A program made the position numbers and the translations under genes. A stretch of DNA of 64,000 nucleotides, from positions 310,001 to 374,000 of the forward strand of contig NZ_JBHULM010000007.1 in NCBI RefSeq assembly GCF_042684485.1. Direction: 5' to 3'. The DNA comes from Oceanihabitans gracilariae. Its GTDB lineage: Bacteria; Bacteroidota; Bacteroidia; Flavobacteriales; Flavobacteriaceae. The notes beneath the pieces were generated by a model. That model was not told where the DNA came from and ran no database searches. It was given only the letters and a program-made list of their open reading frames with translations. Below are positions 16,660-26,838 of the stretch, one piece after another; within the stretch, counting starts at the first letter, position 1, and every line of letters starts with the position of its first letter.

Positions 16660-18504
16660 ATGTGTGGTATATACGGTTCAACAATAAAATATAATCCTCA
16701 GCAAGTAAAAGAAAAACTTGCCAGAACCTCTTTTAGAGGTCCAGATGCTACACGTTTTACTTTTATTGGTAAAAACGAAAGCATCATTTTTGGCCATAAT
16801 AGATTGTCTATAATAGATCTAGATCCAAGATCTAACCAACCGTTTATTTACAAACACATACATATTGTTTTTAATGGCGAGATTTATAATTTTTTAGAAA
16901 TAAAAAAACAATTACAAAACCAAGGATATGCCTTCAACACAACTAGTGATACAGAAGTAATCTGTGCTGCTTATCTTGAATATGGCCAGGATTTTATAAA
17001 ACAACTAAATGGCATGTTTGCCTTTGTTATTTATGACGAAAAAAAACAACTTTTATTTGGCGCTAGAGACAGAATGGGTCAAAAACCTTTTTATTACTAT
17101 TTAGGCAAAAATGGTTTTGAATTTGCAAGTCAGATTTCATCTATTCAATTACATCACCAGAATTTATCCATATCTAGCAAAGCAATTTCACAGTATTTAA
17201 CTTGGGGAAATATACCTGATCCGCTTTCTATATTTAACCAAATAAAAAAACTAGAAGCAGGTTACTCTTTTACTTTAGACTTAACAAGTAACACCTTTAG
17301 CAAATCACAATATTGGGATATTTCAAAAAACAACAACAGCCTATTTACAGGCTCTTATGAAGAAGCAAAACAAGAACTCTCCTATTTAATTAAAGACGCA
17401 TCTAGTATACGTTTATTTGCAGATGTTCCAGTTGGTGTATTTCTTTCTGGCGGAATAGATTCTTCTGCTATTGCTGCTTTAGCATCTAAAAGCACAAATA
17501 GTAAAATAAAAACGTTTTCTGTAAAATTCGATGAAAAAGGATTTGACGAAAGCAAATATGCAAAACAAGTAGCAGATCATTTACAAACAGAACATCACGT
17601 GATACATTGTAATTATTCGGAAGGATTAGATTTAATAGACAATTTTAGTCATTATTATGATGAGCCTTTTGCTGATGCTTCTGCAATACCATCAATGTTA
17701 TTAGCTAAGCACACTAGAAAACAAGTTACAGTAGCACTTTCTGGTGATGGTGGAGACGAAAGTTTTATTGGTTACACACGTTATAAATGGATGAAACAAG
17801 TAGAAGCACTTTATGCTATTCCTTCCGGATTAAGAAAATTTGCAGCTACGCTTATTGGAAGTCTTCCGTATTATAAATTAAAGATGATTGCGCAAGGGCT
17901 TCAAAAGGATTCGTTAAACGATTTATACTTGGCTATTAGTAGCGGAATTGATAATTCTTGGTTACAAAACACCAATGATTACACCAATGTTTCCGAAGTA
18001 AAATACTTAAAAGAATCGAATAAAAACTTAGTCGAACGTATTTCAGATTTCGACTTAAAAACCTATTTAAATTGGGATATTAACACCAAAGTAGACCGAG
18101 CAACAATGGCTTATTCTCTAGAAGCAAGAGCGCCTCTTTTAGATTATAGAATTGTAGAGTTTGCACGATCCTTACCTACAGAGTTTAAGTACCAAAAAAA
18201 CAACCAAAAACGCATTTTAAAAGATGTGCTTTATGAGCATGTACCTAAAGAAATATTTAACAGACCAAAAGCTGGTTTTACAATGCCTTTTGCCAATTGG
18301 TTTAGAGCAGATCTTAAAGATTTTGTACTAGATACTTTAACCGAAGACACCCTAAAACAAATACCAAATATAAACGTAAAAGAAGTACAATTACGCATAA
18401 ACCAACACATGCAAGGTACATGGAATAGATATCCACTAATCTGGAAATTACTAGTACTTAAACAATGGTTAGATAAAAACGGAAACACTTTTTCTATACA
18501 ATAA
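16660..18504 (+). CDS. asnB: Asparagine synthase (glutamine-hydrolysing), first copy
   Basis: A 614-residue class II glutamine amidotransferase. The nucleophile Cys2 is intact (MCGIYGS), with an N-terminal glutaminase domain to about residue 200 including FNGEIYNF. The synthetase domain contains the ATP pyrophosphatase loop FLSGGIDSSA (about 264-273), ALSGDGGDE and the conserved RATMAYSLEARAPLLD. Within a polysaccharide locus such proteins commonly amidate a uronic acid or another carboxyl-bearing sugar rather than make free asparagine; that is inference from context. It overlaps the next gene by one base (TAATG). Confidence 0.88.
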   Translation: MCGIYGSTIKYNPQQVKEKLARTSFRGPDATRFTFIGKNESIIFGHNRLSIIDLDPRSNQPFIYKHIHIVFNGEIYNFLEIKKQLQNQGYAFNTTSDTEVICAAYLEYGQDFIKQLNGMFAFVIYDEKKQLLFGARDRMGQKPFYYYLGKNGFEFASQISSIQLHHQNLSISSKAISQYLTWGNIPDPLSIFNQIKKLEAGYSFTLDLTSNTFSKSQYWDISKNNNSLFTGSYEEAKQELSYLIKDASSIRLFADVPVGVFLSGGIDSSAIAALASKSTNSKIKTFSVKFDEKGFDESKYAKQVADHLQTEHHVIHCNYSEGLDLIDNFSHYYDEPFADASAIPSMLLAKHTRKQVTVALSGDGGDESFIGYTRYKWMKQVEALYAIPSGLRKFAATLIGSLPYYKLKMIAQGLQKDSLNDLYLAISSGIDNSWLQNTNDYTNVSEVKYLKESNKNLVERISDFDLKTYLNWDINTKVDRATMAYSLEARAPLLDYRIVEFARSLPTEFKYQKNNQKRILKDVLYEHVPKEIFNRPKAGFTMPFANWFRADLKDFVLDTLTEDTLKQIPNINVKEVQLRINQHMQGTWNRYPLIWKLLVLKQWLDKNGNTFSIQ

Positions 18505-19598
18505 TGAGCAAAAAAAAGATTAAAATAACATTTGTAATTCCCTCACTAGCTGCTGGTGGTGCAGAGCGTATTTTGTCTTTTGTAGCCAAAAATTTAAATA
18601 AAGAAAATTTTGAAGCGACACTTTTAGTGGTTGGTTTTGAAAAAGATACAGTATACCAAGTCGATGATTTACATGTAGTTTATTTAAATAAAGCAAGAGT
18701 GTTAAAAGCTGTATTGGCCATTACTAAACATTTAAAAAAACAAAAGCCAGATGTGGTAGTAAGCTCTATATTTCATTTAAACACCATTATTGCATATATA
18801 TCTATAGCATTTCCTAAAATAAAATTTGTTGCTAGAGAGGCTAATGTTTTAAGTGTATTAGCACAACATGACAGAGGTAACCGACTTAATTTGTCTAAAA
18901 AACTAATTGTAAAAGCATACCAATTAGTAGACTGTTTAATATGTCAATCTAAAGACATGCAAGAAGATATGATTGCTAATTACGGAGTTTTAAAGAGCAA
19001 AACAGCCTTAATTAACAACCCAATAACAACAAATACAACGCCTAAAACGCAAGGAAGAGACACTAGCAAACCGCTTCAAATCATTACTGTTGGTAGGCTA
19101 AGTAAAGAAAAAGGCCATGACAGAATTATTGAAGTATTGTCGCAATTAGCATTTCCTTTTCAATATTTTATGATAGGAAATGGAAATGAAAAAGAAAATA
19201 TTGTAAATTTAATTCGCACCAAAGGAATTGAAAATCAGGTAACTCAGATCGATTACACTAAAAATGTAGAAGAGTATTTAAGAAAGAGTGATGTGTTTTT
19301 ACTTGGTTCTTATTCTGAAGGTTTCCCAAATGCTCTAATAGAAAGCTGCGTTGTTGGCACACCCATTATTGCATTTAATGCTCCTGGCGGAATAAATGAA
19401 ATTATTGTAACTGGTAAAAACGGTTTTATTGTAAATACAGTAGAAGAATGTGTTAAGGAACTAACCAAACTTAACAAACACTATACATTTTCTCCTAAAA
19501 CAGTAAACCAAATAGTTGTTAGCAACTTTAATAGTGAAAAAATTATTAATCAATATGAAGAACTTTTTATTAAACTAACCACAACTTATGCTATTTAA
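18504..19598 (+). CDS. Glycosyltransferase family 4 protein
   Basis: A 364-residue GT-B enzyme with FVIPSLAAGGAERILSFVA at the N-terminus, ITVGRLSKEKGHDRIIEVL (about 194-212) and the E-x7-E region SYSEGFPNALIESC followed by FNAPGGINEII. It overlaps the asnB stop by one base and the next gene by 11 bp, so translation is tightly coupled through this part of the operon. Likely adds a sugar to the repeat unit. Confidence 0.9.
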   Translation: MSKKKIKITFVIPSLAAGGAERILSFVAKNLNKENFEATLLVVGFEKDTVYQVDDLHVVYLNKARVLKAVLAITKHLKKQKPDVVVSSIFHLNTIIAYISIAFPKIKFVAREANVLSVLAQHDRGNRLNLSKKLIVKAYQLVDCLICQSKDMQEDMIANYGVLKSKTALINNPITTNTTPKTQGRDTSKPLQIITVGRLSKEKGHDRIIEVLSQLAFPFQYFMIGNGNEKENIVNLIRTKGIENQVTQIDYTKNVEEYLRKSDVFLLGSYSEGFPNALIESCVVGTPIIAFNAPGGINEIIVTGKNGFIVNTVEECVKELTKLNKHYTFSPKTVNQIVVSNFNSEKIINQYEELFIKLTTTYAI

Positions 19599-20997
19599 CT
19601 CCATTGAATACTTAATATTCCTACCTACAGTTTTTATACTGTATTGGCTGCTTAATAAAGACCTTAAAAAGCAGAATTTACTTTTACTAATTGCTAGCTA
19701 TGTCTTCTATGCCTATTGGGATTGGACCTTTCTTTCTTTAATTATATACAGCTCTTTTATAGACTATTATATAGGAATTAAAATCTATGAAACCAATTCT
19801 GCAAAAGCAAAAAAGAACTGGCTACGCTTAAGTTTATTTTCTAATTTAGGCCTCTTAGCTGCTTTTAAATATTTCAACTTTTTTACCGAAAGTTTTGCAG
19901 AAATGATGCTGCTTTTTGGTTGGCAAGTAGATCATGTAACCTTAAATATTATACTTCCTGTAGGTATTAGTTTTTATACCTTTCAAACCTTAAGTTATAC
20001 TATAGATATTTATAGAGATAAACTAAAACCAACAAAAAACATTGTTGCCTTTTTTACATTTGTAAGCTTGTTTCCGCAGTTAGTTGCAGGACCAATAGAA
20101 AGAGCTTCTAACTTAATGCCGCAAATTGAGAGCGTACGAAAGTTTAAACAAAAATGGTTTCATGATGGTGTTTTTCAAATTGCTGTAGGTTTATTTAGAA
20201 AAGTAGTAATTGCAGATAATTTAGGAGTATATGTAGATTCTATTTATGCTAGTCCAGACGTACACAACTCGAGTACACTGCTTCTAGCTACCATATTTTA
20301 TTCGTATCAAATATATTTTGATTTTGCAGGTTATTCAGATATTGCCATTGGTAGTGCCAAACTATTAGGCTTCAGATTTAATCAAAACTTTAACCTTCCT
20401 TATTTTTCAAATTCTATATCAGATATTTGGCAACGATGGCATATATCACTTTCTTCTTGGTTACGTGACTATTTATATTACTCTTTAGGCGGAAGTCGTG
20501 GTACAGCACTTTTTACCTTTAGAAACTTAATGCTCACCATGATATTAGGAGGTCTTTGGCATGGAAACACATGGAATTTCGCCATTTGGGGAGCCATTCA
20601 TGGTTTATTACTTGTAGGTGAAAAAATTATATTCTCGGCCTTAAAAATTAAAAATGCTGGTTGGTTTGGTTACGTATATCCTTTTTGGGTAGTACTCCTC
20701 TCCTGGGTATTTTTTAGAGCTAAAGATTTTGAAGCTGCAGGAGTTATTATTAAAAAACTAATTTTCTTCGATTTTAAAATTCCGTTTATTGGTGATACTA
20801 ACGCCATTGTTACTGGTTTATCTATGCTAATAATTGGTATGTCTTTAGATTTATATTTATACAGATCAAAGCAAGAACTAGAAACTTTAGGTCGTAGACT
20901 TACACCAATAAAACTTGGTGCTGTTATTTCTGTAATCATACTGCTTATAAGCTTGTTTTACTCAACATCTAATAACTTTATTTATTTTCAATTTTAA
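19588..20997 (+). CDS. MBOAT-family O-acyltransferase (AlgI-like)
   Basis: A 469-residue membrane-bound O-acyltransferase with about 11 membrane segments. The family motifs are present: DFAGYSDIAIG, SDIWQRWHISLSSWLRDY with H285, and the catalytic-site region GGLWHGNTWNFAIWGAIHG with H325. By analogy with AlgI it would pass acetyl groups across the inner membrane for O-acetylation of the extracellular polysaccharide. The following SGNH-like gene fits the partner that carries out the periplasmic transfer step. Confidence 0.9.
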   Translation: MLFNSIEYLIFLPTVFILYWLLNKDLKKQNLLLLIASYVFYAYWDWTFLSLIIYSSFIDYYIGIKIYETNSAKAKKNWLRLSLFSNLGLLAAFKYFNFFTESFAEMMLLFGWQVDHVTLNIILPVGISFYTFQTLSYTIDIYRDKLKPTKNIVAFFTFVSLFPQLVAGPIERASNLMPQIESVRKFKQKWFHDGVFQIAVGLFRKVVIADNLGVYVDSIYASPDVHNSSTLLLATIFYSYQIYFDFAGYSDIAIGSAKLLGFRFNQNFNLPYFSNSISDIWQRWHISLSSWLRDYLYYSLGGSRGTALFTFRNLMLTMILGGLWHGNTWNFAIWGAIHGLLLVGEKIIFSALKIKNAGWFGYVYPFWVVLLSWVFFRAKDFEAAGVIIKKLIFFDFKIPFIGDTNAIVTGLSMLIIGMSLDLYLYRSKQELETLGRRLTPIKLGAVISVIILLISLFYSTSNNFIYFQF

Positions 20998-21002
20998 ATG
21001 TT

Positions 21003-21938
21003 ATGAACAAAAAACAAATCATAAATACACTTAAATTAATAGGCTTTATTGTTGTTGTATCTTTTATTATAGATAAAATAGCATACTTCACAATAACTAA
21101 AATTAGTGATACCGTTTACTCTGGTCAAGCTATTGGTAAATTAAACCATTACTTAGCTATAAAAGACACTACAAAACTTATTGTTTTTGGTAGTTCTAGA
21201 GCAAATCACCATATAGATGTTAAAAAACTAAATGCCTCTAGTTATAATATGGGAGTAGATGGTAAGTTTATTGCTTACAGTGCTACCTTAATAAAATTGC
21301 TTCCTAAAGACCTTAAACAAACTGTCATTCTACATGTAGATCCTAATGTTGCTTATAGAGAATATTACAACAGAGAAGAAACTAAAACCTTAATGGTAAA
21401 ATACCATACTAATGCTGTTATTAAAGAAGAATTAGATAGAGCAGAATTAACAAACCCTCTACAAAATTTTTATTGGTGTATAGATTATAACGGATTGGTA
21501 TTAGGTATTTTAAAAAATGCTGTATTTCCTAAATATGACTTAGAACATTATTATGGTTATGACCCAATGGAAGTACATAGTACGCAAAAAGAAATATTTG
21601 AAAAAATACTAGCTCGTAATGATAGTATTGAGTGTAAAACCAATTTAAAGCTAAACCCTTTATTTAATAGCTATTTAAAAGAAATAGAAACTTTTTGCAC
21701 TAATAACAATAAAAAATTAATAACAATTACTACTCCATTGTATATTGATAAATGCCCTGAAGATAATAATGCTTTGCGCAAAGTATTAGAAGATTTAAAT
21801 ATTGAATATCATGACTATAGTAATTTTTTTAAAGACAATAACAGTACAGATTACTGGATAGACATAGCACACATGTCTGACGTTGGTGCTGAAATATTTT
21901 CAGAAGCTTTAAGTAAAGACATATCTATTAATGACTAA
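21003..21938 (+). CDS. SGNH-hydrolase-like membrane-anchored protein
   Basis: A 311-residue protein with one N-terminal membrane anchor (about 10-30) and a periplasmic domain. A candidate catalytic serine is in FGSSRANHH (residues 62-70), and the C-terminal D287-x-x-H290 (DIAHMSDVGA) fits the Asp-His pair of SGNH/GDSL esterases or of DltD/AlgX-like proteins. It directly follows the MBOAT gene, so it probably works with it to attach or remove acyl groups on the glycan. I recognise no specific family beyond this. Overlaps the next gene by 8 bp. Confidence 0.7.
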   Translation: MNKKQIINTLKLIGFIVVVSFIIDKIAYFTITKISDTVYSGQAIGKLNHYLAIKDTTKLIVFGSSRANHHIDVKKLNASSYNMGVDGKFIAYSATLIKLLPKDLKQTVILHVDPNVAYREYYNREETKTLMVKYHTNAVIKEELDRAELTNPLQNFYWCIDYNGLVLGILKNAVFPKYDLEHYYGYDPMEVHSTQKEIFEKILARNDSIECKTNLKLNPLFNSYLKEIETFCTNNNKKLITITTPLYIDKCPEDNNALRKVLEDLNIEYHDYSNFFKDNNSTDYWIDIAHMSDVGAEIFSEALSKDISIND

Positions 21939-23082
21939 CAAAAAAAACATTTCCCTATTTGTAGCATCCATAGGTTATGGTGGCACAGAACGTGTAGTTT
22001 CTAGGCTTTGCAATGAACTTATAAAATACTACAATGTTACTTTGGTACTTATGTACAACAATATAGATTTACCTATACATAAAGAGGTGGAAATTATTTG
22101 TTTATCTAACAAACAAGAACGATATGATAATTCTTCCTTATTTAAATTAAACACCTTTTTAACTAGTGCATATAAATATCCTAAAATAATTAAGCAACAC
22201 AAAATAGAAGTAAGTATTTCCTTTTTAATCAAGCAAAATACTATTAATGGGCTTACTAAAATGTTTCAACCAAAACTAAAAACCATTATTAGCGAACGTT
22301 GTTTCCCTTCAAAAACATATGGTAAGTTTGGCAAGCTATTGGTTAGTTATTTTTACAACAAAAACACAAGTCTTTTTTCAAATTCTGTACATATAAATCA
22401 TGATTTAGAAAACAATTTTGATGTAAAAATCCCTAAACATGTTGTTTACAACCCTATTTATACACGCAAAGAAAAACCTAGTTTTTTAGAATATTCTAAT
22501 ACTGAAAAACCTTTTAAAATTGTAGCTGTAGGAAGGTTAAATCCTGTAAAAAACCAAAAAAGTTTAATAAAAAGTATTGCTCTTATTGACCAAACCGTAG
22601 CTTTAAATATTTACGGAATTGGTTCTCTTGAAGAAGAATTAAAAACACTCACAAGCACGTTAAACCTTAATAAAACCGTTACTTTTAAAGGAAACAGTGA
22701 CACTATAGATCATGAAATACTAAAACACCATTGCCTAGTATTAACCTCTCTTTCTGAAGGATTTCCTAACGTAATCCTGGAAGCCATGTCTTTAGGAGTT
22801 CCTGTAATAGCTACTAATTGCAAATCTGGTCCTTTAGAGCTATTAAACGACAATAAAAAAGTAGAAATTGAAACTGGTGGCTTTTTTAAAGCAAAATACG
22901 GATTACTAGTAAATGTAGATGATGAGGAAGGTATAGCAAAAGCAGTTACCTACTATAAAAACAACGAAGAAGTAAGAAAAAAATATAGCGAGCTAAGTTT
23001 TAATAAAGCAAAACAGTTTGATATTTCTGTAATAGGTACACAACTAAAACAACTAATAGATACGCATTTATGTGTGGAATAA
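21931..23082 (+). CDS. Glycosyltransferase family 4 protein
   Basis: A 383-residue GT-B enzyme. The N-terminus has FVASIGYGGTERVVSRL, the nucleotide-sugar domain has VAVGRLNPVKNQKSLIKSI (about 190-208), and the E-x7-E region is SLSEGFPNVILEAM followed by ATNCKSGPLELL. It overlaps the preceding SGNH-like gene by 8 bp and the following asnB copy by 13 bp. Likely one of the repeat-unit sugar transferases. Confidence 0.9.
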   Translation: MTNKKNISLFVASIGYGGTERVVSRLCNELIKYYNVTLVLMYNNIDLPIHKEVEIICLSNKQERYDNSSLFKLNTFLTSAYKYPKIIKQHKIEVSISFLIKQNTINGLTKMFQPKLKTIISERCFPSKTYGKFGKLLVSYFYNKNTSLFSNSVHINHDLENNFDVKIPKHVVYNPIYTRKEKPSFLEYSNTEKPFKIVAVGRLNPVKNQKSLIKSIALIDQTVALNIYGIGSLEEELKTLTSTLNLNKTVTFKGNSDTIDHEILKHHCLVLTSLSEGFPNVILEAMSLGVPVIATNCKSGPLELLNDNKKVEIETGGFFKAKYGLLVNVDDEEGIAKAVTYYKNNEEVRKKYSELSFNKAKQFDISVIGTQLKQLIDTHLCVE

Positions 23083-24959
23083 ACGGCATAATAAGCAAGA
23101 GTAGTACTCCTGAAGAGATTAGCAATTCGTTAAAAAAAATGAATCAGCTAATCTATCATCGTGGACCAGATGAAGATGGTTTTTGTATAGAAAATCATGA
23201 CAAAGCCACTATAGCTATGGCTATGCGAAGACTTTCTATTATTGACTTAAGCACAGGGAAACAACCAATTTACAATCACGATAAAAGCATTGTTATTGTT
23301 TTTAATGGTGAAATTTACAATTACCAAATCTTAAAAAAACAATTAGAAAACAAAGGGGTTACTTTTAAAACAAAATCAGATACAGAAGTAATTTTAAAAC
23401 TCTACGAAGCAGAAGGAGAAAGCAGCTTTGCAGATTTAGATGGTATGTTTGCTTTTAGCATTTATGACAAAAACCGAAACAAAGTTTTTATAAGTCGTGA
23501 TTTTTTTGGCGAAAAACCCTTGTACTACTATAAAAATGACGAAAATTTCTTTTGGGCTTCTGAGCTAAAATCCATCATTAACAATCTTGACAACAAGCCA
23601 GAAATTTCTAAACAAGGTTTAAACCTATATTTTAGGCTCACCTACACTCCTGCTCCTTTTACTATTTATAAAAATATTTTTAAGCTAGAAGCCAATCATT
23701 ATATCGATTATGATGTAAATAGCCACAGTTTTCAAGTACATAAAATAAATACTATTAAAAAGGAAAAACAAAATATCGCTTTCGCGGAAGCAAAAAAGGA
23801 ACTAAAAAACCGAATGCTTCAAAGTATTGAAAGTCGTTCTATTAGTGATGTTCCGCTTGGCACCTTTCTTTCTGGTGGTGTAGATTCTTCTATTGTAAGT
23901 TTGGGTTTATCACAAATGAACCATCAAAAAATAGAAACCTTTTCTATTGGTTTTGATAAAGCTTCGTTTGACGAAACAGACAAATCAAAACTAGTAGCAA
24001 AACTGATTAATAGTAACCACCATGAGTTTATTATTTCAGAAAAAGACATCGAAAAAAACATTCATGAAATTCTTTTAAATTTTGATGAACCCTTTGCAGA
24101 TTCTTCTGCTTTACCAACTTATTTAGTAGCTAATAAAACAAGAGATTTTGTAAAAGTTGCCTTAACAGGTGATGGTGGTGATGAGGTTTTTGGTGGTTAC
24201 AACAAATACTATATTGGCAAACTAAACAGCAAGTACACAAACATTGTTCCTGCCTTTATACATCATGCTTCAAAGCGTGTTTTAAATAAACTGCTAACTA
24301 CCAAAGATGACAATAGAGGAAAACGTTTTAAGCTAAAAAAGTTTGTTAATGCAATAAACTATAACAACGAACATTATTGGAACATTATTTCCTTAGGATT
24401 TTCTAACGATATCGAAAAACTTTTAAAAACCAATAGCATACAAACAAGTGTTTTTAGCTATTACAAAGAAAAGTCTAACATTACACAACCTAAAACAGTT
24501 CATGAATATCGAGAAATTGATAGATTGATGAGTCTTGAAGGTGATATGCTAGTAAAGGTAGATAGAACAAGCATGCTAAACTCACTAGAGTGCAGAGCGC
24601 CTTTTTTAAACAAATCGCTTTGGGAATTTGCCAACAGCTTACCAGAAGATTATTTGCTAAAAGGGTTTAGTAAAAAGCACATTTTAAAAGAAGCGTTTAA
24701 AGAGGAGTTTCCTGAAGGTTTTTTAGAAAAATCTAAAAAAGGATTTGTTGTTCCTGTTGGTGATTGGTTGCGTTCTGGATTAAAAAAAGAACTAGAAAGC
24801 TATATAGAAACTGCTTTATTAGAAAAGCAAAACCTCTTTAATATAGATTACATTCAACAGTTAGTAAAAAACCATTTAACAGGTAAAGAAGACAATAGTT
24901 ATAAGGTGTGGACGTTTTATACGTTTCAAAAATGGTATGTCAATTTGTATATAAATTAA
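23070..24959 (+). CDS. asnB: Asparagine synthase (glutamine-hydrolysing), second copy
   Basis: A 629-residue protein with Cys2 (MCGINGI), FNGEIYNY in the glutaminase domain, the ATP loop TFLSGGVDSSI (about 267-277), LTGDGGDEVFGGY and RTSMLNSLECRAPFL. The sequence differs widely from the first copy at 16660-18504, so this is not a recent duplication. Two such enzymes in one glycan locus suggest amidation at two positions or of two sugars (inference). It ends tail-to-tail with the next gene; the stop codons overlap. Confidence 0.88.
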   Translation: MCGINGIISKSSTPEEISNSLKKMNQLIYHRGPDEDGFCIENHDKATIAMAMRRLSIIDLSTGKQPIYNHDKSIVIVFNGEIYNYQILKKQLENKGVTFKTKSDTEVILKLYEAEGESSFADLDGMFAFSIYDKNRNKVFISRDFFGEKPLYYYKNDENFFWASELKSIINNLDNKPEISKQGLNLYFRLTYTPAPFTIYKNIFKLEANHYIDYDVNSHSFQVHKINTIKKEKQNIAFAEAKKELKNRMLQSIESRSISDVPLGTFLSGGVDSSIVSLGLSQMNHQKIETFSIGFDKASFDETDKSKLVAKLINSNHHEFIISEKDIEKNIHEILLNFDEPFADSSALPTYLVANKTRDFVKVALTGDGGDEVFGGYNKYYIGKLNSKYTNIVPAFIHHASKRVLNKLLTTKDDNRGKRFKLKKFVNAINYNNEHYWNIISLGFSNDIEKLLKTNSIQTSVFSYYKEKSNITQPKTVHEYREIDRLMSLEGDMLVKVDRTSMLNSLECRAPFLNKSLWEFANSLPEDYLLKGFSKKHILKEAFKEEFPEGFLEKSKKGFVVPVGDWLRSGLKKELESYIETALLEKQNLFNIDYIQQLVKNHLTGKEDNSYKVWTFYTFQKWYVNLYIN

Positions 24960-25882
24960 CTAACCACAGTTTTGTGTAGCTTCAATAATTTTCCGAAATC
25001 TGCATCATAATGTTCTGGAGTAAAAGCACCACAACCAGATTCTGCATGAAACGTTAATTCACCAAAATATATTTTATCATTTACATGGTAAAAATCTACA
25101 CGTATATAACAAAAGTCTTTTGCAAAAGTTTCGCCTAAAGCAACCATTTTGTCATACAACTTTGGTTTTTCTACATCACGACCAGTTTTGTAAATCCATT
25201 GAATATCTAGTAAATTCCAATTGGCATCATACAAATTACGTCTGTGATCTATTTGTCTATCAATATCTACTTGCGTAAAAACAAGTTTTCCATTAAAATA
25301 ATGCATTTTATAGTCAAACGGAATTCCTCCATTTTCATCCATCAATAATTTTTCTACTACTACTCTACGTTCAATATTTTTATATTGCCATTCTTTATAT
25401 CTGTAGTAGTAGTTTATATTTAAAAACTTAGCGAGTGTGTTTTGTACGTTTATCCAATTATGCTTGCTTTTATCTCTAACAATAATTCCGCCAGAACTAT
25501 CATGATTGGTTTTTATAATAAAAGGATAATCTGGTAAATTTTCTGGTACAATATCACGTACATCTTTAGTTTCTAACACTAAAGGAATTAGGTACTCCTC
25601 GCCTATTTTTTCTTTAACATAATCTCTAACCTTGTATTTATCTGCACAAATAGTATGTAAAGGTGTTCTGTCATTTAATTTTAACCATTGTAGTTTTTCA
25701 TTAAAAGTTTGCGGATTTTCAAAGTTTGGCGTGTACCCTAAATTGGTTTTAAACTCTTTTTCAATAACTGTTTTATCAGGTACTAAGGCATAGCGTAAGT
25801 ATTCGTATACATTTTTAAATGGCTGAATAACAGCAAGCCCAAATCTGGTATTATGGTAAAAGTTAGATATTAATTGCTTCAT
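24956..25882 (-). CDS. TupA-like ATP-grasp protein
   Basis: A 308-residue protein of the TupA-like ATP-grasp family. Conserved segments are LGYTPNFENPQTFNEKLQWL, CADKYKVRDYV, the phosphate-binding-like NHDSSGGIIVRDK, DFYHVNDKIYFGELTFH and a final GCGAFTPEHYD. The family is named for TupA of teichuronopeptide synthesis, where an amino acid is thought to be joined to a glycan; the ATP-grasp fold suggests ligation of an amine to a carboxylate. It is encoded opposite to the surrounding operon together with a related paralogue directly upstream. Confidence 0.82.
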   Translation of the reverse strand: MKQLISNFYHNTRFGLAVIQPFKNVYEYLRYALVPDKTVIEKEFKTNLGYTPNFENPQTFNEKLQWLKLNDRTPLHTICADKYKVRDYVKEKIGEEYLIPLVLETKDVRDIVPENLPDYPFIIKTNHDSSGGIIVRDKSKHNWINVQNTLAKFLNINYYYRYKEWQYKNIERRVVVEKLLMDENGGIPFDYKMHYFNGKLVFTQVDIDRQIDHRRNLYDANWNLLDIQWIYKTGRDVEKPKLYDKMVALGETFAKDFCYIRVDFYHVNDKIYFGELTFHAESGCGAFTPEHYDADFGKLLKLHKTVVS

Positions 25883-25884
25883 AA

Positions 25885-26838
25885 TTACGCTTTTGTTTTT
25901 ATTGTACTTACATCTAATAGGTTTCCTAATTCTAAATCATACTTCTCAGGATAAATGGTTTCTAAGCCACTTCCATGATGAAAAGTAACTTCTCCAAAAT
26001 ACACGTTACCTTCAAAATCATACACATCTATTCTTGCATAGCAAAAAGGTGTAGATAGTTTTGCTGCAACAGTAAGCATTTCGTTTAAATTCTTTGGTTT
26101 CTCTAAATCTCTTCCGTTATCCCAAAGGGGTTGATTATCTTTCCATAAAGACCAAGTAAATGGCAATAAATTCCAATTGGCATCATATAAATTACGTTTA
26201 TGGTTGGTATATCTATCAATATCTACTTGTATGACTTCTACTTTGCCATGAAAACAATGTATTTTATAATCAAAAGGAATATCTCCTGCTTCATTTACCA
26301 AAAGTTTTTCGGCTATAACACAAGGTTTTATATTTTTATATTGCCACTCTTTGCCAGAATAATAATAATTTTTTTTTAGTAATTTTTTAAAGTGTTTTTG
26401 TGTTTTTTGCCAATCTATAGTGGTTTTATCTCTAACAATTATTCCGCCAGAACTATCATGGTTTGCTTTAATTATAAACGGGAAATCAGGAAAATTAGAA
26501 GCTTTAACATCTTGCGTATTATAACTTTGAAACACTAACGGAATTAAATATTTTTCGCCAATAGTTTCTTCAACATACTTTCGCACCTCAAACTTATCTG
26601 CACAAATGGTATGTAAAGGCGTTCTATCATGAAGCTTTAACCAATTAAGCTTTTCATTTAAAGTTTTAGGATTGTTTAAATCTAAGGTTCTTCCGAAGCG
26701 TTTTTTAAAATTTTGCTTTAAAAAAGTAGCATCATCAATATAATGCGTTCTGTAATATTGCTGCACTTGTAATACAGCATCAATTACAGTTTTAGCAACC
26801 CAAGTATTATGGTATAAATACCTAGCAATCTTTAACAT
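25885..26838 (-). CDS. TupA-like ATP-grasp protein, paralogue
   Basis: A 317-residue protein from ATG 26836-26838 (MLKIARYLYHNTW); an in-frame TTG six codons upstream is less likely. It parallels the neighbouring gene along its whole length: DLNNPKTLNEKLNWL, ICADKFEVRKYV, NHDSSGGIIVRDK, FDYKIHCFHGK, RIDVYDFEGNVYFGEVTFH. It is separated from that gene by two bases, which suggests an old tandem duplication. Like its partner it probably ligates an amino group to a carboxylate on the polysaccharide or a precursor (inference from the family). Confidence 0.82.
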   Translation of the reverse strand: MLKIARYLYHNTWVAKTVIDAVLQVQQYYRTHYIDDATFLKQNFKKRFGRTLDLNNPKTLNEKLNWLKLHDRTPLHTICADKFEVRKYVEETIGEKYLIPLVFQSYNTQDVKASNFPDFPFIIKANHDSSGGIIVRDKTTIDWQKTQKHFKKLLKKNYYYSGKEWQYKNIKPCVIAEKLLVNEAGDIPFDYKIHCFHGKVEVIQVDIDRYTNHKRNLYDANWNLLPFTWSLWKDNQPLWDNGRDLEKPKNLNEMLTVAAKLSTPFCYARIDVYDFEGNVYFGEVTFHHGSGLETIYPEKYDLELGNLLDVSTIKTKA

